NCBI GenBank assembly: GCA_965225895.1
Contig: CBDDBR010000011.1
Location: 620,001 to 684,000 of the forward strand
Direction of reading: 5' to 3'
DNA: 64,000 bases
Origin: Endobugula sp965225895
GTDB lineage: Bacteria > Pseudomonadota > Gammaproteobacteria > Pseudomonadales > Cellvibrionaceae
Below the pieces are notes generated by a model, which did not search any database, was not told the DNA's origin, and worked only from the letters and a program-made list of their open reading frames with translations. Both the position numbers and the translations under genes were made by a program. Position 1 is the stretch's first letter. Each line of letters opens with the position of its first letter. This document shows positions 8,512-17,041 of the stretch, piece after piece.

Positions 8512-9726
8512 TTATTGCTTATACCCAGCAAAAAAAGTCTCTAATCCTTTAATAGCAGTTTCTAACTCATCTTTTCTTGGTAAAAATACAATTCTAAAAT
8601 GATCGGGAGTTTTCCAGTTAAAGGCGGTGCCTTGCACGAGTAATACTTTGTGTTGTATTAAAAAGTCGAGCACCCATTGTTGGTCATCATGAATGTTGAA
8701 TTTTTTAATGTCCACTTTGGGGAATAAATACAGCGCGCCTTTAGGTTTAACACAAGATAACCCTGGAATGTTATTGACCATTTTCCATGCAATGTCGCGC
8801 TGTTCTAATAAGCGGCCGCCAGGTAGTATCAGTTCGTTAATACTCTGATAGCCGCCCAGCGCGGTTTGTACACCTAACATAGCGGGCGCGTTAGCACATA
8901 GGCGCATAGATGCGAGCATGTCTATGCCTTCTATATAGCCTTTGGCGCTTTTTTTGTTGCCACTAATAATCATCCAGCCTGAGCGAAAGCCCGCCAAACG
9001 ATACGATTTAGACAAACCATTAAAGCTAATACAAAGTACATCTTGTGCGAGTTTTGCCATTGGTACAAATTCGGCATCATCGTATAAAATTTTGCTATAA
9101 ATCTCGTCGGCAAAAATAATTAAGTCGTGCTGGCGAGAGAGTTCAATAATCTCTTCGAGTAACTCTTCACTATACACTGCACCTGTAGGATTATTAGGGT
9201 TGATGACGACAATACCACGGGTATTGGGTGTGATTTTGCTTTTAATGTCATCTATATCGGGAAACCAATCGGCTTCTTCGTCGCAGGTGTAGTGTACGGG
9301 ATTACCGCCACCTAAATTAACAGCCGCTGTCCACAGTGGGTAATCAGGAGCGGGGATTAAAATTTCGTCGCCTTGGTTTAATAAGGCCTGCATAGCCATA
9401 ACAATGAGTTCACTCGCCCCATTCCCTAGGTAAATATCACCTACATCTACATTGGGAATTTCTAAGCGCTGGCATTCATGCATGATAGCCTTGCGAGCAG
9501 CAAATAAACCTTTTGAATCAGTGTAGCCTTGCGCATCGCGAATATTGGCAATCACATCACGAATAATCTCGTCTGGTGCTTCAAAACCAAATGGAGCAGG
9601 GTTGCCAATATTGAGTTTGAGAATGCGTTGGCCTTCTTCTTCTAAGCGATTCGCTTGTTTGAGTATTGGCCCACGAATGTCATAGCAAACGTCATCAAGT
9701 TTTTGCGATTTTTTGATTATGCTCAT
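8512..9726 (-). CDS. alaA: Alanine aminotransferase AlaA
   Basis: A 404-residue fold-type I, PLP-dependent transaminase that makes alanine from pyruvate and glutamate. The N-terminus (KLDDVCYDIRGPILKQANRL, then LNIGNPAPFGFEAPDE) matches E. coli AlaA from memory. The INPNNPTGAVYS segment, the FADEIYSKI aspartate, and the PLP lysine in SFNGLSKSYRLAGFRSGW are all present. Monocistronic, divergent from msrB. Confidence 0.95.
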   Translation of the reverse strand: MSIIKKSQKLDDVCYDIRGPILKQANRLEEEGQRILKLNIGNPAPFGFEAPDEIIRDVIANIRDAQGYTDSKGLFAARKAIMHECQRLEIPNVDVGDIYLGNGASELIVMAMQALLNQGDEILIPAPDYPLWTAAVNLGGGNPVHYTCDEEADWFPDIDDIKSKITPNTRGIVVINPNNPTGAVYSEELLEEIIELSRQHDLIIFADEIYSKILYDDAEFVPMAKLAQDVLCISFNGLSKSYRLAGFRSGWMIISGNKKSAKGYIEGIDMLASMRLCANAPAMLGVQTALGGYQSINELILPGGRLLEQRDIAWKMVNNIPGLSCVKPKGALYLFPKVDIKKFNIHDDQQWVLDFLIQHKVLLVQGTAFNWKTPDHFRIVFLPRKDELETAIKGLETFFAGYKQ

Positions 9727-9815
9727 AATAATGTGGTCATCGTTAGTTGCCAGTATTACGTATAACTGGCAGAGTATAGCGTATTCGTTTTTTGTAAATC
9801 ATTAAGGCACTGATT

Positions 9816-10223
9816 ATGTCAGATCAAGATAGTAAATGGAAAGAAAAGCTTACCCCTAACGAATATCAAATTTGCCGTGAAAAGGGCACAGAGCCTGCGT
9901 TTAGCGGTTGTTATTGGGATGATAAGCGCGAGGGAACCTACTTGTGTAAATGTTGTGGTGAAGCGTTGTTTGAGTCTTCCACTAAATACGATTCTGGTTC
10001 GGGCTGGCCTAGCTTTTATCAGCCCAGTGCTCGCACCAGTATTATTGAAGAAATGGATCGTACTCACGGTATGGTGCGTACCGAAGTGATGTGCCGCAAT
10101 TGTAATAGTCACTTGGGGCATGTATTTACCGATGGCCCTCAGCCAACAGGTTTGCGTTATTGTATTAATTCGGCATCACTGGCATTTGATGCGGATGCAC
10201 AGGCATCGTCGAGTGACCAATAA
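9816..10223 (+). CDS. msrB: Peptide-methionine (R)-S-oxide reductase MsrB
   Basis: A 135-residue MsrB that reduces the R-epimer of methionine sulfoxide. Two CxxC pairs bind structural zinc (CKCCGE and CRNCNSHLGH). The catalytic cysteine lies in LRYCINSASL. SGSGWPSFYQP and GHVFTDGP are family signatures. Length is standard for a single-domain enzyme. The next gene starts directly after its stop. Confidence 0.96.
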   Translation: MSDQDSKWKEKLTPNEYQICREKGTEPAFSGCYWDDKREGTYLCKCCGEALFESSTKYDSGSGWPSFYQPSARTSIIEEMDRTHGMVRTEVMCRNCNSHLGHVFTDGPQPTGLRYCINSASLAFDADAQASSSDQ

Positions 10224-10961
10224 GTGATGAACGAATACATGAATAGTGTTGTACTACATATAGCCTGCATAATGATATTAGGTGTTGTAGTGATGATGAA
10301 TAGAGCTGCACTTATTGACCCTAAATGGCCGTTATTAGGTATAGGTTTGGTAATGGCTGTATGGTTACTATTTGGTGTGTATACGCTACTGATTGCACTA
10401 TGGTCGTTTTATCAAACGGGTGGCTTACCTACGTTGGTTGGGGTGTTAGCGGGTATAGGCATGATCCCTGTGGTATGTGTGGCGGCTTTTGTTATAAAAG
10501 TACAGCAATACCCAAAAATTCACGATATTACGACGGATACGCATAATCCGCCGTTATTGCACCACGCGAGTCAAATACGCCATGCGTCCCATAATTCTAC
10601 GCACTATCGTTCAGAAAATGCAGGCTTGCAAAAGAAAGCATATCCTACGCTTAAGCCATTGTTGCTAGATGTATCGCCTCAGCAGGCGTTTACACATGTT
10701 CTGGCGGTGGTGCAGCGTATGGGGTGGGGCATCTATAGTGTTGATGAAGCCCAAGGTCGTATTGAGGCATATGATAAAACGGCATGGTTAGGTTTTATTG
10801 ATGATATAGCGATCCGTGTGAGTGAGCATCAAGAAGGCAGCCGTATTGATGTAAGATCGGCTTCTCGCATAGGAGTGAGTGATTTAGGCGCGAATGCACA
10901 GCGTATAGAAGTATTTATGCATCAGTTATCGAGTCAAAAGGGGGTTAGCGAGTCACTTTAG
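10224..10961 (+). CDS. Membrane protein with DUF1499 domain
   Basis: A protein of 244-245 residues with three predicted N-terminal membrane helices (residues 8-26, 36-62, 68-92), then a soluble DUF1499 domain from about residue 120 (AYPTLKPLLLDVSPQQAF, RMGWGIYSVDEAQGRIEAYDKTAWLGFIDDIAIRV). Start is GTG 10224, adjoining the msrB stop, or the next codon ATG 10227. Role unknown; the context suggests cotranscription with msrB. Its stop overlaps the stop of the convergent gene by 4 bp. Confidence 0.75.
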   Translation: MMNEYMNSVVLHIACIMILGVVVMMNRAALIDPKWPLLGIGLVMAVWLLFGVYTLLIALWSFYQTGGLPTLVGVLAGIGMIPVVCVAAFVIKVQQYPKIHDITTDTHNPPLLHHASQIRHASHNSTHYRSENAGLQKKAYPTLKPLLLDVSPQQAFTHVLAVVQRMGWGIYSVDEAQGRIEAYDKTAWLGFIDDIAIRVSEHQEGSRIDVRSASRIGVSDLGANAQRIEVFMHQLSSQKGVSESL

Positions 10962-11728
10962 TCGTAAACGTTCTTTTTCTTCCAGTCACTCTCATCTTTT
11001 ACTTCCCCCCACTCCCCATCATCATTATCGTTTTGGGTGCTATTTAGCTCGGCTTGTTCTGTCTTTTCGAGTTCGATTAAAGGTTCTATTTGACGATTAA
11101 TATCATCTATCGACTCTTGATAGTGACTGGGTGTTTCACGGATGAGCAATTTTTTGGCTAGATCATAATAATGAATCGACAATTTCGTTTTTTGCATATC
11201 TAAAGCTTGCTTTGCTGTAATCGTGTAGTTGTTTACCGCAAGCTTAATAATCAGCTCTTTCAGCAATTGTCGATAATGCGCATGTTGTTTGGGAGTAATA
11301 TGTTTTCTTTTGAGTGACTTTTGCAAAAAATTGCCGAGTAGATTGAGGTGCTGCCGTAATTCATTAATTTGAGCGCTACTTTGTAGCTCGGTAAATTTAG
11401 CATTGTCTGGCTTGCGAATGGTTGCCTCTAGCTGAGAAGAGTGCATTTTAAGCGCTTCTACGTACGTATTGTCTTCAGGCATCAGGCGACTGAGCTGTTC
11501 GTATGCATCAATAATGCAGCGATAAATAAATACTACGAGTTCTTTGGGTAAAAAATCTTCAGGAAATATACTTAAAACCTGCAATAGCTCCTTGGCTCGT
11601 TTGACGAGTGCACGGTGAAGGCGATCTTTTTCTTTTTGTTTTTCCCCTAATGTTTGCCGTATAAACACATAACATACGAGAAGGGCGATAATCCCTATAA
11701 TCGCGATGGTGATGTATATTTGAGTCAT
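10958..11728 (-). CDS. Hypothetical single-pass membrane protein with helical cytoplasmic region
   Basis: A 256-residue protein with one N-terminal membrane helix (residues 4-24, IYITIAIIGIIALLVCYVFI), followed by a highly charged, mostly helical region and an acidic C-terminus (NDNDDGEWGEVKDESDW). I do not recognise a family. The topology suggests an inner-membrane anchor with a long cytoplasmic coiled-coil-like tail. Convergent overlap with the DUF1499 gene. Confidence 0.6.
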   Translation of the reverse strand: MTQIYITIAIIGIIALLVCYVFIRQTLGEKQKEKDRLHRALVKRAKELLQVLSIFPEDFLPKELVVFIYRCIIDAYEQLSRLMPEDNTYVEALKMHSSQLEATIRKPDNAKFTELQSSAQINELRQHLNLLGNFLQKSLKRKHITPKQHAHYRQLLKELIIKLAVNNYTITAKQALDMQKTKLSIHYYDLAKKLLIRETPSHYQESIDDINRQIEPLIELEKTEQAELNSTQNDNDDGEWGEVKDESDWKKKNVYD

Positions 11729-11866
11729 ATTGTTTGGCTTTGTTCAATAATTAGAAGAGTCGTTTATTTTTTACACCTTTCGTATGTAGTATAGACGTTA
11801 TTTTTTGATGTAGAGCTTTCTCTATTAAGTCTTTGTTTCAGAATGTAATTTTTTTTAATTAAAGTG

Positions 11867-11895
11867 TTGACAGGTGGCGTTCTGATCCATAGAAT
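11867..11895 (+). promoter_or_regulatory. Sigma70 promoter of the tRNA-Glu/tRNA-Gly operon
   Basis: TTGACA (11867-11872), a 17-bp spacer, then TAGAAT (11890-11895), followed by a GC-rich discriminator GCGC. A perfect -35 and a 5/6 -10 fit a strong stable-RNA promoter. The start point would be about 35 nt before the tRNA-Glu 5' end. Confidence 0.8.
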
Positions 11896-11937
11896 GCGCA
11901 CCTCTTCTGATGACTGACCAGTCGCAGGAAGTCCAAG

Positions 11938-12013
11938 GTCCCCTTCGTCTAGTGGCCTAGGACACCGCCCTTTCACGGCGGTAACAGGGGTTCGAACCCC
12001 CTAGGGGACGCCA
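11938..12013 (+). tRNA. tRNA-Glu (anticodon UUC)
   Basis: A 76-nt cloverleaf: acceptor GTCCCCT pairs with AGGGGAC, the anticodon loop CTTTCAC gives UUC on a GGCGG/CCGCC stem, the T-arm is GGGGTTCGAACCCC, and CCA is encoded. First gene of a two-tRNA operon. Confidence 0.97.
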
Positions 12014-12065
12014 TTTTCTCTTGGCACTTATCGGTAGTTTAGATAATGTGTATAGGAAATGACAT

Positions 12066-12140
12066 GCGGGAATAGCTCAGTGGTAGAGCACAACCTTGCC
12101 AAGGTTGGGGTCGCGAGTTCGAGCCTCGTTTCCCGCTCCA
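12066..12140 (+). tRNA. tRNA-Gly (anticodon GCC)
   Basis: A 75-nt cloverleaf: acceptor GCGGGAA pairs with TTCCCGC, the anticodon loop TTGCCAA gives GCC on CAACC/GGTTG, the T-loop is GTTCGAG, and CCA is encoded. It lies 52 bp after tRNA-Glu on the same transcript. Confidence 0.97.
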
Positions 12141-12145
12141 AATTT

Positions 12146-12173
12146 AAAAACCAGCTTTTTAGCTGGTTTTTTT
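12146..12173 (+). terminator. Intrinsic terminator of the tRNA operon
   Basis: An 11-bp stem AAAAACCAGCT / AGCTGGTTTTT with a TTTT loop runs into a T-tract at 12167-12173. Confidence 0.9.
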
Positions 12174-12537
12174 ATGCCTGTAATATTAGTTCTAGCTTTT
12201 TCTGTTATTGATATCGTATCCATTATTCGTATCTAATTTTAATTTGCTCATTCTGACTGATGATGCTTGCATTGTTACAGTTTCTATTAATGATTTTACG
12301 AGAGTAATCATTCGATATGAAATGTATGCTCCTGTTGTCCTTTCCTTAATTGAGTGCCCATAAACGGTGATGCTGATTGCATTCGTATTTTCATCATTGG
12401 GTTTGCTCATACTAAGATTTTCTGACGTATTTAAATCAAGATCTAGAAGCACGTATGGTTCTGTAGAACCTTTTTTAATGGGTATTGTCAGTTATTAGGC
12501 ACGTATTTATTAAACGAGTGATTGAGTTATTTAACCC
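12174..12537. other. Intergenic region with a doubtful minus-strand ORF and a small hairpin
   Basis: A minus-strand open frame at 12192-12452 (86 codons) has only a GTG start, no ribosome-binding site, and no recognisable product, so I do not call it a gene. GGTTC (12457-12461) pairs with GAACC (12466-12470) over four bases, followed by six Ts (12471-12476) on the plus strand, a minimal terminator-like structure. The ndh-type gene's promoter must lie at the right end. Confidence 0.4.
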
Positions 12538-14139
12538 ATGAAAAAAACAAAAATTATTATTATTGGTGGTGGTTTTGGTGGCGCATTTGCAGCCAAAGAG
12601 CTTTCTAGGCAAGGGGGTAAGCAATACGACATAGAGCTTATTAGTGATCGTAATTACTTTGTTTTTCAACCGTTGTTACCAGAGGTTGCCGCAGGAACTA
12701 TTAATGCGCAAGATGCCGTAACACCGCTTAGGCTCCTTCTTCCTGATGTTAAAATTCGTTTAGCAGATGTTAAGTCTATCGATAAAGACAAGCAGGTAGT
12801 AACAATATTGCAGGGTAGAAAGCGTATCTTGCAAGAGCTGGACTATGACCATTTAATTATTGCCTCTGGGCAGGTGACCGACCTCAGTTTATTTCCTGGC
12901 TTTTTACAGCATAGCCTTACAATGAAAAATTTATCGGATGCCTATAAATTACGTAATCATGTTATTCAGTGTATGGAGTTGGCGGATGTCACTCAATTTG
13001 AAGAGATTAAAAAGCTTGCGCTAACTTTTGTGGTGGCTGGTGGTGGTTTCTCTGGTGTTGAAACCTTAGGTGAAGTGCTAGAAATGGTGCATCGAATACG
13101 TAAGTTTTACCCCAATATTAAAAAGGAAGATATACGAGCAATTATTATACAGCGGGGTAACCGTTTATTGCAGGAAATGCCTGAAAAACTAGGTCGATAT
13201 ACCGAAGAGCAGCTTAAAAAGCGCGGTGCGACTATTATGTTAAATACAGGGATAGAGTCCGCTAGTGCAACAACTGTATGTACAGATAAGGGCGATATTA
13301 TTCCAACCATGACAATCGTTACAACGATCGGCAATGGCCCTTCTGCCTTTATTAAGGCGCTTCCTTTTGAGCAAAAACGAGGAAAGCTCTTAACAACTCC
13401 TTATTTGCAACTTAAAGGGTGTGACAATATCTGGTCTCTCGGGGATACGGCGGCTATTCCTTTAGATAATGATGGTTCATCTTACGCGCCTCCAACTGCG
13501 CAGTTTGCTGTGCAAGAAGCCAAATTGTTGGCAGGCAATTTAATAGCGTTTGTGCGGGGCAAGAAACTATCGCCATTTTCTTATAATCCTAAAGGCATGA
13601 TGGCGTCTCTTGGTGCTTATAAGGGCGTGGCACAATTAGGTAATATTCGTATTACGGGTTTATTTGCATGGTTGCTTTGGCGTGCGCTGTATATAGGTAT
13701 GTTGCCACACTTTTCAACGCGTCTTAGAGTTGCGCTTAACTGGTTGTTTGATTACTTTATGCCTCGAACCATTGTGCAAATGGATCATGCAGAAAGCTCT
13801 GCTCTTACGCGTGTACATTATCGCAAGTCTGAGCTTGTGTATGAGCGAGGCGAGATTGTTCCTGGTTTCTTTATTGTGATGAGTGGCGTCTTTAAATTGT
13901 CGATTCAAACAAAAGATGGTGAAATCATAGAGAAAATGCTTACCCAAGGAAGTCATGGTGGTGATCAGGTGATTCAAGCCAGTAGCTTATCGGTAGGTAA
14001 ATTAGAGGCTGTTGAAAAAGGGGAGTTACTTTTTATTAGCCCTGATGATTTTACGCAATTGTGTGATGCTATTCCTGTGATTCGCGCACATTTAACGATG
14101 AAAGCAGATGAGAATATTAAAGGATTGTTACAAGATTAA
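12538..14139 (+). CDS. Type II NADH dehydrogenase-like flavoprotein fused to a cyclic-nucleotide-binding domain
   Basis: A 533-residue fusion. Residues 1-400 form an NDH-2-type FAD/NAD(P)-disulfide oxidoreductase: FAD-binding IIIIGGGFGG at the start, FQPLLPEVAAG, an NADH-binding FVVAGGGFSGVE near 165, and WSLGDTAAIP near 300. A hydrophobic amphipathic segment (about 370-410) should attach it to the inner membrane, where NDH-2 passes electrons to quinone. Residues about 430-525 form a CRP-like cyclic-nucleotide-binding fold (YERGEIVPGFFIVMSGVFKLSI...). That domain implies allosteric control by a nucleotide or another ligand. The phosphate-binding cassette is degenerate, so cAMP binding is uncertain. 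Confidence 0.85.
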   Translation: MKKTKIIIIGGGFGGAFAAKELSRQGGKQYDIELISDRNYFVFQPLLPEVAAGTINAQDAVTPLRLLLPDVKIRLADVKSIDKDKQVVTILQGRKRILQELDYDHLIIASGQVTDLSLFPGFLQHSLTMKNLSDAYKLRNHVIQCMELADVTQFEEIKKLALTFVVAGGGFSGVETLGEVLEMVHRIRKFYPNIKKEDIRAIIIQRGNRLLQEMPEKLGRYTEEQLKKRGATIMLNTGIESASATTVCTDKGDIIPTMTIVTTIGNGPSAFIKALPFEQKRGKLLTTPYLQLKGCDNIWSLGDTAAIPLDNDGSSYAPPTAQFAVQEAKLLAGNLIAFVRGKKLSPFSYNPKGMMASLGAYKGVAQLGNIRITGLFAWLLWRALYIGMLPHFSTRLRVALNWLFDYFMPRTIVQMDHAESSALTRVHYRKSELVYERGEIVPGFFIVMSGVFKLSIQTKDGEIIEKMLTQGSHGGDQVIQASSLSVGKLEAVEKGELLFISPDDFTQLCDAIPVIRAHLTMKADENIKGLLQD

Positions 14140-14308
14140 TTTCTTAAATAAGAGCGAGTTTTTTGTATAAAAAGTGTGGTGTATGATGTTTTAAAGCCCA
14201 TTTTTACGTTATTAATGAGTAAATTCCTTTGTATGATGAACTTTTCATTTTGTCACGAGTCGATGAATCTCTTAAGCATGGTTTATATAACAAAAAATGG
14301 AGTCAATA

Positions 14309-14887
14309 ATGAAATCAATCAGTTTATTTTCTAGTATGTTAATACTGGGTTCTATAGCGGTGAGCCAACAAGCGCTAGCAGCGTGCGCTATTGATAAAAG
14401 CCCTAAAGATCTAAGTCTTGATGAATTGGGTAGCTATTATGAATGCGTTAAAGCAGATTTAGCCAAAGGTTATCAAGGTGGTGATAATGCGGTGGCTAAG
14501 GCATACCCAAATTGGAAAGCAGGGGCGACAGGTCCAGCTAAGCCAGGTTTTCATAGTAATCGTTATTTGATGACTTATGTGAATGACATTGGTCATAGTA
14601 CCTATGTTGCTTATGCAAGCAGTGACGTAGACATGCCTATTGGTAGTGTTATTGCTAAAGAAAGCTTCAAAATCAAATCTGGTGGCAAGTTAAAAGCAGG
14701 CCCGCTATTTATTATGGAAAAAGTAGGGGTAGATAAAGCGCCTGAAGCTCAAGGGTGGGTATACAGTGCGGTAAAAGCGAGTGGTAAGCCAATGTCGGTT
14801 AAGCAGTCATTTTGCCATAGCTGTCACCAAGCATACGCTGAGCAAGACGCCTTAGGTTATCCTGTACCTGATGTACGTATTAAATAA
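14309..14887 (+). CDS. Cytochrome P460 family protein
   Basis: A 192-residue exported c-type haem protein. A signal peptide (MKSISLFSSMLILGSIAVSQQ, cleaved after ALA) precedes a P460-like beta domain containing KESFKI, GPLFIMEK and GWVYSAV. The haem motif CHSCH is at 169-173. Members include hydroxylamine-oxidising P460 and NO-binding cytochrome c'-beta. I cannot tell which from sequence alone, because the cross-linking lysine needs an alignment. ATG 14309 was chosen for the GGAG six bases upstream. A second P460 protein is at 33159-33671. Confidence 0.85.
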   Translation: MKSISLFSSMLILGSIAVSQQALAACAIDKSPKDLSLDELGSYYECVKADLAKGYQGGDNAVAKAYPNWKAGATGPAKPGFHSNRYLMTYVNDIGHSTYVAYASSDVDMPIGSVIAKESFKIKSGGKLKAGPLFIMEKVGVDKAPEAQGWVYSAVKASGKPMSVKQSFCHSCHQAYAEQDALGYPVPDVRIK

Positions 14888-14900
14888 GGTAGATTGATCT

Positions 14901-14925
14901 CCTTAACGAAAAAGGGTCGTTAAGG
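14901..14925. terminator. Hairpin downstream of cytochrome P460 gene
   Basis: CCTTAACGA (14901-14909) pairs with TCGTTAAGG (14917-14925) over a 7-nt loop. A second imperfect stem (14929-14940 with 14961-14972, TATTTAGCGGGC/GCTCGCTAAATA) follows. Neither ends in a T-run, so termination is likely but not certain between these convergent genes. Confidence 0.45.
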
Positions 14926-15061
14926 GGGTATTTAGCGGGCATGACTAATGTAGAGTGATGGCTCGCTAAATATGTTTATGAGTCTAAAGGTAGGCTCACA
15001 TCCATCTAAATATCGATAAATGTGAGTGTTTGTATCCGTTTGTATGCAGTGCGAATATAAC

Positions 15062-15541
15062 TTAGTGGTTGCAGTCAGGGCCGTGTACGTGCCCATGAGA
15101 TAGTTCATCTTCGGTAGCTTCGCGTACGTTTGTAACTTCTACTTCAAAGTGTAGGCTTTTACCTGCCATTGGGTGATTACCATTTACGGTAATTGTTTCG
15201 CCATCTACTTTAATGACTTCGATCACTTGCATGCCATCTTGTGTTTGCGCATGAAATTCCATACCTACTTCAATGTCTTCTACACCCGCAAACATTTCTT
15301 TTGGCAGCTCTTGAATTAATGTGTCGTCGTACTCGCCGTAACCTTCTTCGGGTGTTACTTCAACAGACAGTTTGTCACCTACGCTTTTACCTTCTAGTGC
15401 TTTTTCGAGGCCAATGACAATATTACCTTTACCATGTACGTATTCTAATGGTTCTTGACCTTCAGAAGAGTCTAAAACTTCGCCCTCGGCATTTTTAAGG
15501 GTGTAATGAATACTGCCAACTAAATCGTTGCTAATTTGCAT
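15062..15541 (-). CDS. slyD: SlyD-type FKBP peptidyl-prolyl isomerase
   Basis: A 159-residue cytoplasmic FKBP-fold isomerase and chaperone. The FKBP part is split by the insert-in-flap domain: VGSIHYTLKNAEGEVLDSS and GNIVIGLEKALEGKSVGD, then EEGYGEYDD, with GNHPMAGKSLHFEVEV completing the fold. The short histidine-rich tail (HGHVHGPDCNH) fits nickel-binding SlyD, though it is shorter than in E. coli. Confidence 0.93.
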   Translation of the reverse strand: MQISNDLVGSIHYTLKNAEGEVLDSSEGQEPLEYVHGKGNIVIGLEKALEGKSVGDKLSVEVTPEEGYGEYDDTLIQELPKEMFAGVEDIEVGMEFHAQTQDGMQVIEVIKVDGETITVNGNHPMAGKSLHFEVEVTNVREATEDELSHGHVHGPDCNH

Positions 15542-15589
15542 AGTGTGTTGCCTTTGTAGTGATGTGTAATGATTAAATGAAGGGTGAGG

Positions 15590-16348
15590 TTACAGGCCAG
15601 CCACAGTTGTATTATTGACTGTAGCCGTATGTATTTTGATAGATAACTTTTGTTTGTCGCCTTCCAATTGTTTTAATTGTACTAGCAAGTAATCCCAATC
15701 TTTGGCAAACCAAATGTGAGTGGTTTTGTGGGTGTTTTCTCGAATTACATTGACCTTAACGGTAGTGAGTTGGCCTAGCGCGGTATCGAGTGTTTCTTCG
15801 CCAATAATATCAAAGCGATAGCTTTTTAAGCGGCCTTTATCGGCGATGTTATATTGCAAATCGGTTTTATTATTGAGCAAATCGAATTGTAATTGTAATT
15901 GATAATTCAATTTATCTAGCGCGGTATTGTTGGTATTGCTAATGTCTTGGGTATTGTCTTTTTCGGTACTGCTAATGCGTTGTTCCGCACGATGAAAAGC
16001 AAGAGAGCGTTCGCGCTTTTTGCCTAATGCCGATTGAGTATATTGGTAGTTAGCAGGTTGAATAGAGCTGCCATCTAGGCGAAATGTTGAAACCTCGTCG
16101 AGTTTAGCTGCCCAAGATTTTGCACGAAAACTGAGTTCATACAGGCCATTGTCGAGTTGTTTAAGCTCTCGCTTGGCATTCACGGCAAAGCCTTTAATAT
16201 TGGCTTTATAGCTAGCCGAAAAGCTGGTTGGCACTTTTGTAGGCGCTGTTTCGGAGATAGTCGCTGAGCTAACAGCCAGCAATAGTGTTGCAGTGAATGC
16301 ATGGCGCAAATAAGAGCGTGCTATGTCGTGATATGGCGTCGTAGTCAT
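15590..16348 (-). CDS. Exported DUF3108 protein
   Basis: A 252-residue protein with an N-terminal signal sequence (hydrophobic residues 14-30, cleavage near AVSSATISETA). The domain from residue 40 (SFSASYKANIKGFAVNAKRELKQ) to the conserved THIWFAKDWDYLLVQLKQLE end is DUF3108. Function is not established. Located 21 bp after purN, an association I recall from Pseudomonas-type genomes, so cotranscription with purMN is likely. Confidence 0.8.
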   Translation of the reverse strand: MTTTPYHDIARSYLRHAFTATLLLAVSSATISETAPTKVPTSFSASYKANIKGFAVNAKRELKQLDNGLYELSFRAKSWAAKLDEVSTFRLDGSSIQPANYQYTQSALGKKRERSLAFHRAEQRISSTEKDNTQDISNTNNTALDKLNYQLQLQFDLLNNKTDLQYNIADKGRLKSYRFDIIGEETLDTALGQLTTVKVNVIRENTHKTTHIWFAKDWDYLLVQLKQLEGDKQKLSIKIHTATVNNTTVAGL

Positions 16349-16369
16349 AATGGCGCGTCCGATCCGATA

Positions 16370-17041
16370 TTAGAGTCTGCTGTCTATTTGATAGCCAGTA
16401 CTGGATAAAGTTTCATTATCCAGTAATACACGATTACCGTCCAATACCAGTCGTTGATTGGCAAACCACTCAACCGCGAGAGGATAAATCACATGCTCTT
16501 GCTGCTGTACACGCTTAGCCAGTGTATCGGCATTGTCACCTTGTTGAATGGGTACAATCGCCTGAATAATAGTGGGACCGCCATCGAGTTCTTCAGTGAC
16601 AAAATGTACGCTCACCCCATGGCAGTCATCGCCAGCATCTAGGGCGCGCTGATGGGTGTGCAAGCCCTGATACTTGGGTAATAGCGACGGATGAATGTTA
16701 ATCATGCGGCCTTGATAAGTGCGAGTAAAGTCTGCGGTTAATATGCGCATAAAACCCGCTAATACAACCAGATCGGGTTTATACTCGTTAATAGTGGCAG
16801 CCAGTTGTTGATCAAAGGCTTCGCGCTCGTCGTAATCCTTATGGCTAATAACGTGTTGCGGTATGCCTGCTGTTTGTGCGCGCTCTAAACCAAAAACATT
16901 GGCTTTATTACTAATAACGGCAGCAATTTCAATGGGCAATGTTCCTGCCTGTTGGCCGTCAATAAGTGCTTGTAGATTAGAGCCGCTGCCTGAAATAAGC
17001 ACAACAACACGACAAAGAGAAGAAGAGGACGCTGACATCAT
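16370..17041 (-). CDS. purN: Phosphoribosylglycinamide formyltransferase
   Basis: A 223-residue enzyme of de novo purine synthesis that formylates GAR using 10-formyltetrahydrofolate. It has ISGSGSNLQALIDGQ for phosphate binding, AGFMRILT, the HPSLLPKYQGLHTHQRAL segment with the catalytic His, and GVSVHFVTEELDGGP with the catalytic Asp. ATG 17041 was chosen: it overlaps the purM TGA stop (ATGA), the usual coupled arrangement. Confidence 0.96.
   Translation of the reverse strand: MMSASSSSLCRVVVLISGSGSNLQALIDGQQAGTLPIEIAAVISNKANVFGLERAQTAGIPQHVISHKDYDEREAFDQQLAATINEYKPDLVVLAGFMRILTADFTRTYQGRMINIHPSLLPKYQGLHTHQRALDAGDDCHGVSVHFVTEELDGGPTIIQAIVPIQQGDNADTLAKRVQQQEHVIYPLAVEWFANQRLVLDGNRVLLDNETLSSTGYQIDSRL

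Noticed and set aside
12192..12452. An 86-codon minus-strand frame after the tRNA operon
   Set aside because: It has only a GTG start, no ribosome-binding site, an unremarkable protein, and overlaps a region without other coding signs.
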